From Planctomycetota bacterium (GTDB lineage Bacteria; Planctomycetota; Phycisphaerae; WQYP01): DNA of 6,703 nucleotides. This document shows, one piece after another, positions 5,824 through 6,703 of the stretch; the first letter of the stretch is position 1, and each line of letters opens with the position of its first letter. The stretch covers positions 1-6,703 of the forward strand of contig JAJZCU010000116.1 in the NCBI GenBank assembly GCA_021828935.1. The letters are read 5' to 3'. The notes beneath the pieces were generated by a model that had not been told where the DNA came from, made no database searches, and saw nothing but the letters and a program-made list of their open reading frames with translations. The position numbers and the translations under genes are program-made.

Positions 5824-5855
5824 AAAAAAAAGGGCGATGCTCTACTGAGCTACGC
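5824..5855 (-). terminator. Rho-independent terminator of the phosphotransferase
   Basis: The minus strand reads GCG-TA-GCTC-AGTA-GAGC-AT-CGC-CC and then eight T. The stem has 3 outer and 4 inner base pairs separated by a T.T and an A.A mismatch, with a 4-nt loop. The gene's TAG stop (5842-5844) falls at the loop and start of the descending arm, so termination signal and coding sequence overlap. It also insulates the XRE promoter from read-through. Confidence 0.65.
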
Positions 5856-6703
5856 TTTGCACCAAGTGCTGATGTTGTTTGAGCACCCAGCGCACTTTTC
5901 GCTCGATCATCTGCAGAAACGGGTAGCCATCAATGCGCCCAAAGGAACCGGTCGCCGCAATCGGCAGGGCGCTTTCGGCAACCATGGCTTCCACCATCAG
6001 CCAAGGCATGACCTCAAGTTCGCCGGTGCTTATCACATCTACTGAGTCGTAGCCTCGGACAAAACGCTTGAATCGCCCTTCATCCAAATAATCAGGCCAT
6101 GTGATGGGATCATCGCTGCCGCCAATAATAGAAAATTGCAGGGCGCCGTTGGCCAGATCAATGATGCGTTGTTGTTGTCGTGCGGCATCATAATCGATGA
6201 CGGCCACCACCCGGTGGTTTCGAAACAGCATGTTGCCCGGATGCCAATCGCCGTGAACCACCTGTTGGGGCCAATCGGGAAGGTGGGCTTCATTCACACG
6301 GTGAGCAGCCTGCATGTAGGCGTCGCGCAAGAACGCCACGGTGCTCCCAACCTCGGCTTGGCTGACATTGCGCCGCCGATCGGACCGGCTGAACGTAAAC
6401 GGGATTTGATCCAGACTGCCATTGATGGCACGGCTGTTGTGATAGCTGCCTACGGGCGGTTCATAATGTGGCGAGTGATCGCGTAAAAGTTTGTGATACA
6501 GACCCAGGATGCGGCCGCTGTCGAAGGTGGCGTCCAAAGAATTATCGTAGGCTGAGCCGCGAATGTATTCGAACAACTCGTACACCGTGCCGTTGTATTC
6601 CAGCATGGAATTGTTGTCTTTGCGCGTTCCGATGAGGTGCGGCAGTGGAAACTGTTTTTCAGCCAAATACAATTGCAACTCGTGCGTGAAGGCGTCGTTC
6701 CGC
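5842..6703 (-). CDS. Phosphotransferase of the APH / homoserine kinase-like family (5' end beyond the right edge)
   Basis: Kinase-fold enzyme that transfers phosphate from ATP to a small-molecule hydroxyl; substrate unknown. The 286 visible residues are open to the edge: the frame continues as RNDAFTHELQLYLAEKQFPLP, typical of the N-lobe, so the real start is outside the window. Key elements: the N-lobe strand YELFEYIRG (41-49); HGDWHPGN (150-157) with catalytic base D152 and metal ligand N157; AVIDYDAA (167-174), the DFG-like metal site with D170 and D172; and DLANGALQF (182-190), where the family often has DLA. Helical C-terminal lobe ends at VAQ. The glycine-poor ATP loop and lysine expected in the missing N-terminus cannot be judged. 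Aminoglycoside resistance is not implied: many members act on homoserine, choline or sugars. The central PPVGSYHNSRAI segment (82-93) may mark a subfamily. It ends in its own terminator, so it is a separate transcription unit. Confidence 0.85.
   Translation of the reverse strand, partial: RNDAFTHELQLYLAEKQFPLPHLIGTRKDNNSMLEYNGTVYELFEYIRGSAYDNSLDATFDSGRILGLYHKLLRDHSPHYEPPVGSYHNSRAINGSLDQIPFTFSRSDRRRNVSQAEVGSTVAFLRDAYMQAAHRVNEAHLPDWPQQVVHGDWHPGNMLFRNHRVVAVIDYDAARQQQRIIDLANGALQFSIIGGSDDPITWPDYLDEGRFKRFVRGYDSVDVISTGELEVMPWLMVEAMVAESALPIAATGSFGRIDGYPFLQMIERKVRWVLKQHQHLVQSVAQ

Noticed and set aside
5824..5860. tRNA gene or fragment on the minus strand
   Set aside because: Only a D-arm-like string is seen. 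The D-loop lacks GG, no T-arm or acceptor 3' half follows, and the same bases encode the end of the phosphotransferase and form its terminator.

Overview
The window is about 6.7 kb of GC-rich bacterial DNA in which every gene I can support is on the minus strand. Reading in the direction of transcription (right to left) the order is: the C-terminal part of a phosphotransferase (5842-6703, cut by the right edge), a compact intergenic region with a terminator and promoter, a small XRE-type DNA-binding protein with a repetitive His/Ala/Asp tail (5157-5666), a full-length DsbD-type thiol:disulfide interchange protein (2961-5003), a PIG-V-like GT-C glycosyltransferase (1426-2925), a 544-bp gene-free stretch, and the N-terminal 293 codons of a type III glutamine synthetase (1-881, cut by the left edge).

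The host is not certain. Type III glutamine synthetase occurs in Bacteroidota, cyanobacteria, Planctomycetota, Verrucomicrobiota and some others. The sequence of the XRE domain reminds me of regulators in Phycisphaerae-like Planctomycetota. Moderate to high GC, one convincing TTG start and ordinary Shine-Dalgarno sites fit that group but do not prove it. I see nothing that looks like a phage, plasmid, transposon, CRISPR array or defence system.

Region by region: the phosphotransferase ends in a rho-independent terminator whose hairpin contains its own stop codon. The XRE gene then has its own good sigma70-like promoter, with a dyad across the -35 region that could be an operator. There is no terminator after the XRE gene, and a possible promoter for dsbD overlaps its stop codon. 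dsbD starts with TTG behind a strong GGGAGG site and is followed after only 35 bp by the glycosyltransferase, so these two are probably co-transcribed. glnN has a long upstream region with two candidate promoters and several inverted repeats, which suits a nitrogen-regulated gene.

Functionally, DsbD moves reducing power across the inner membrane to periplasmic thiol proteins, the glycosyltransferase probably adds sugars from a lipid-linked donor on the outer face of the membrane, and GlnN assimilates ammonium. No single pathway joins all five genes. The most unusual items are the XRE protein with its 24-bp tandem repeats next to dsbD, and the dense set of inverted repeats upstream of glnN. 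I did not find a convincing previously undescribed system here.
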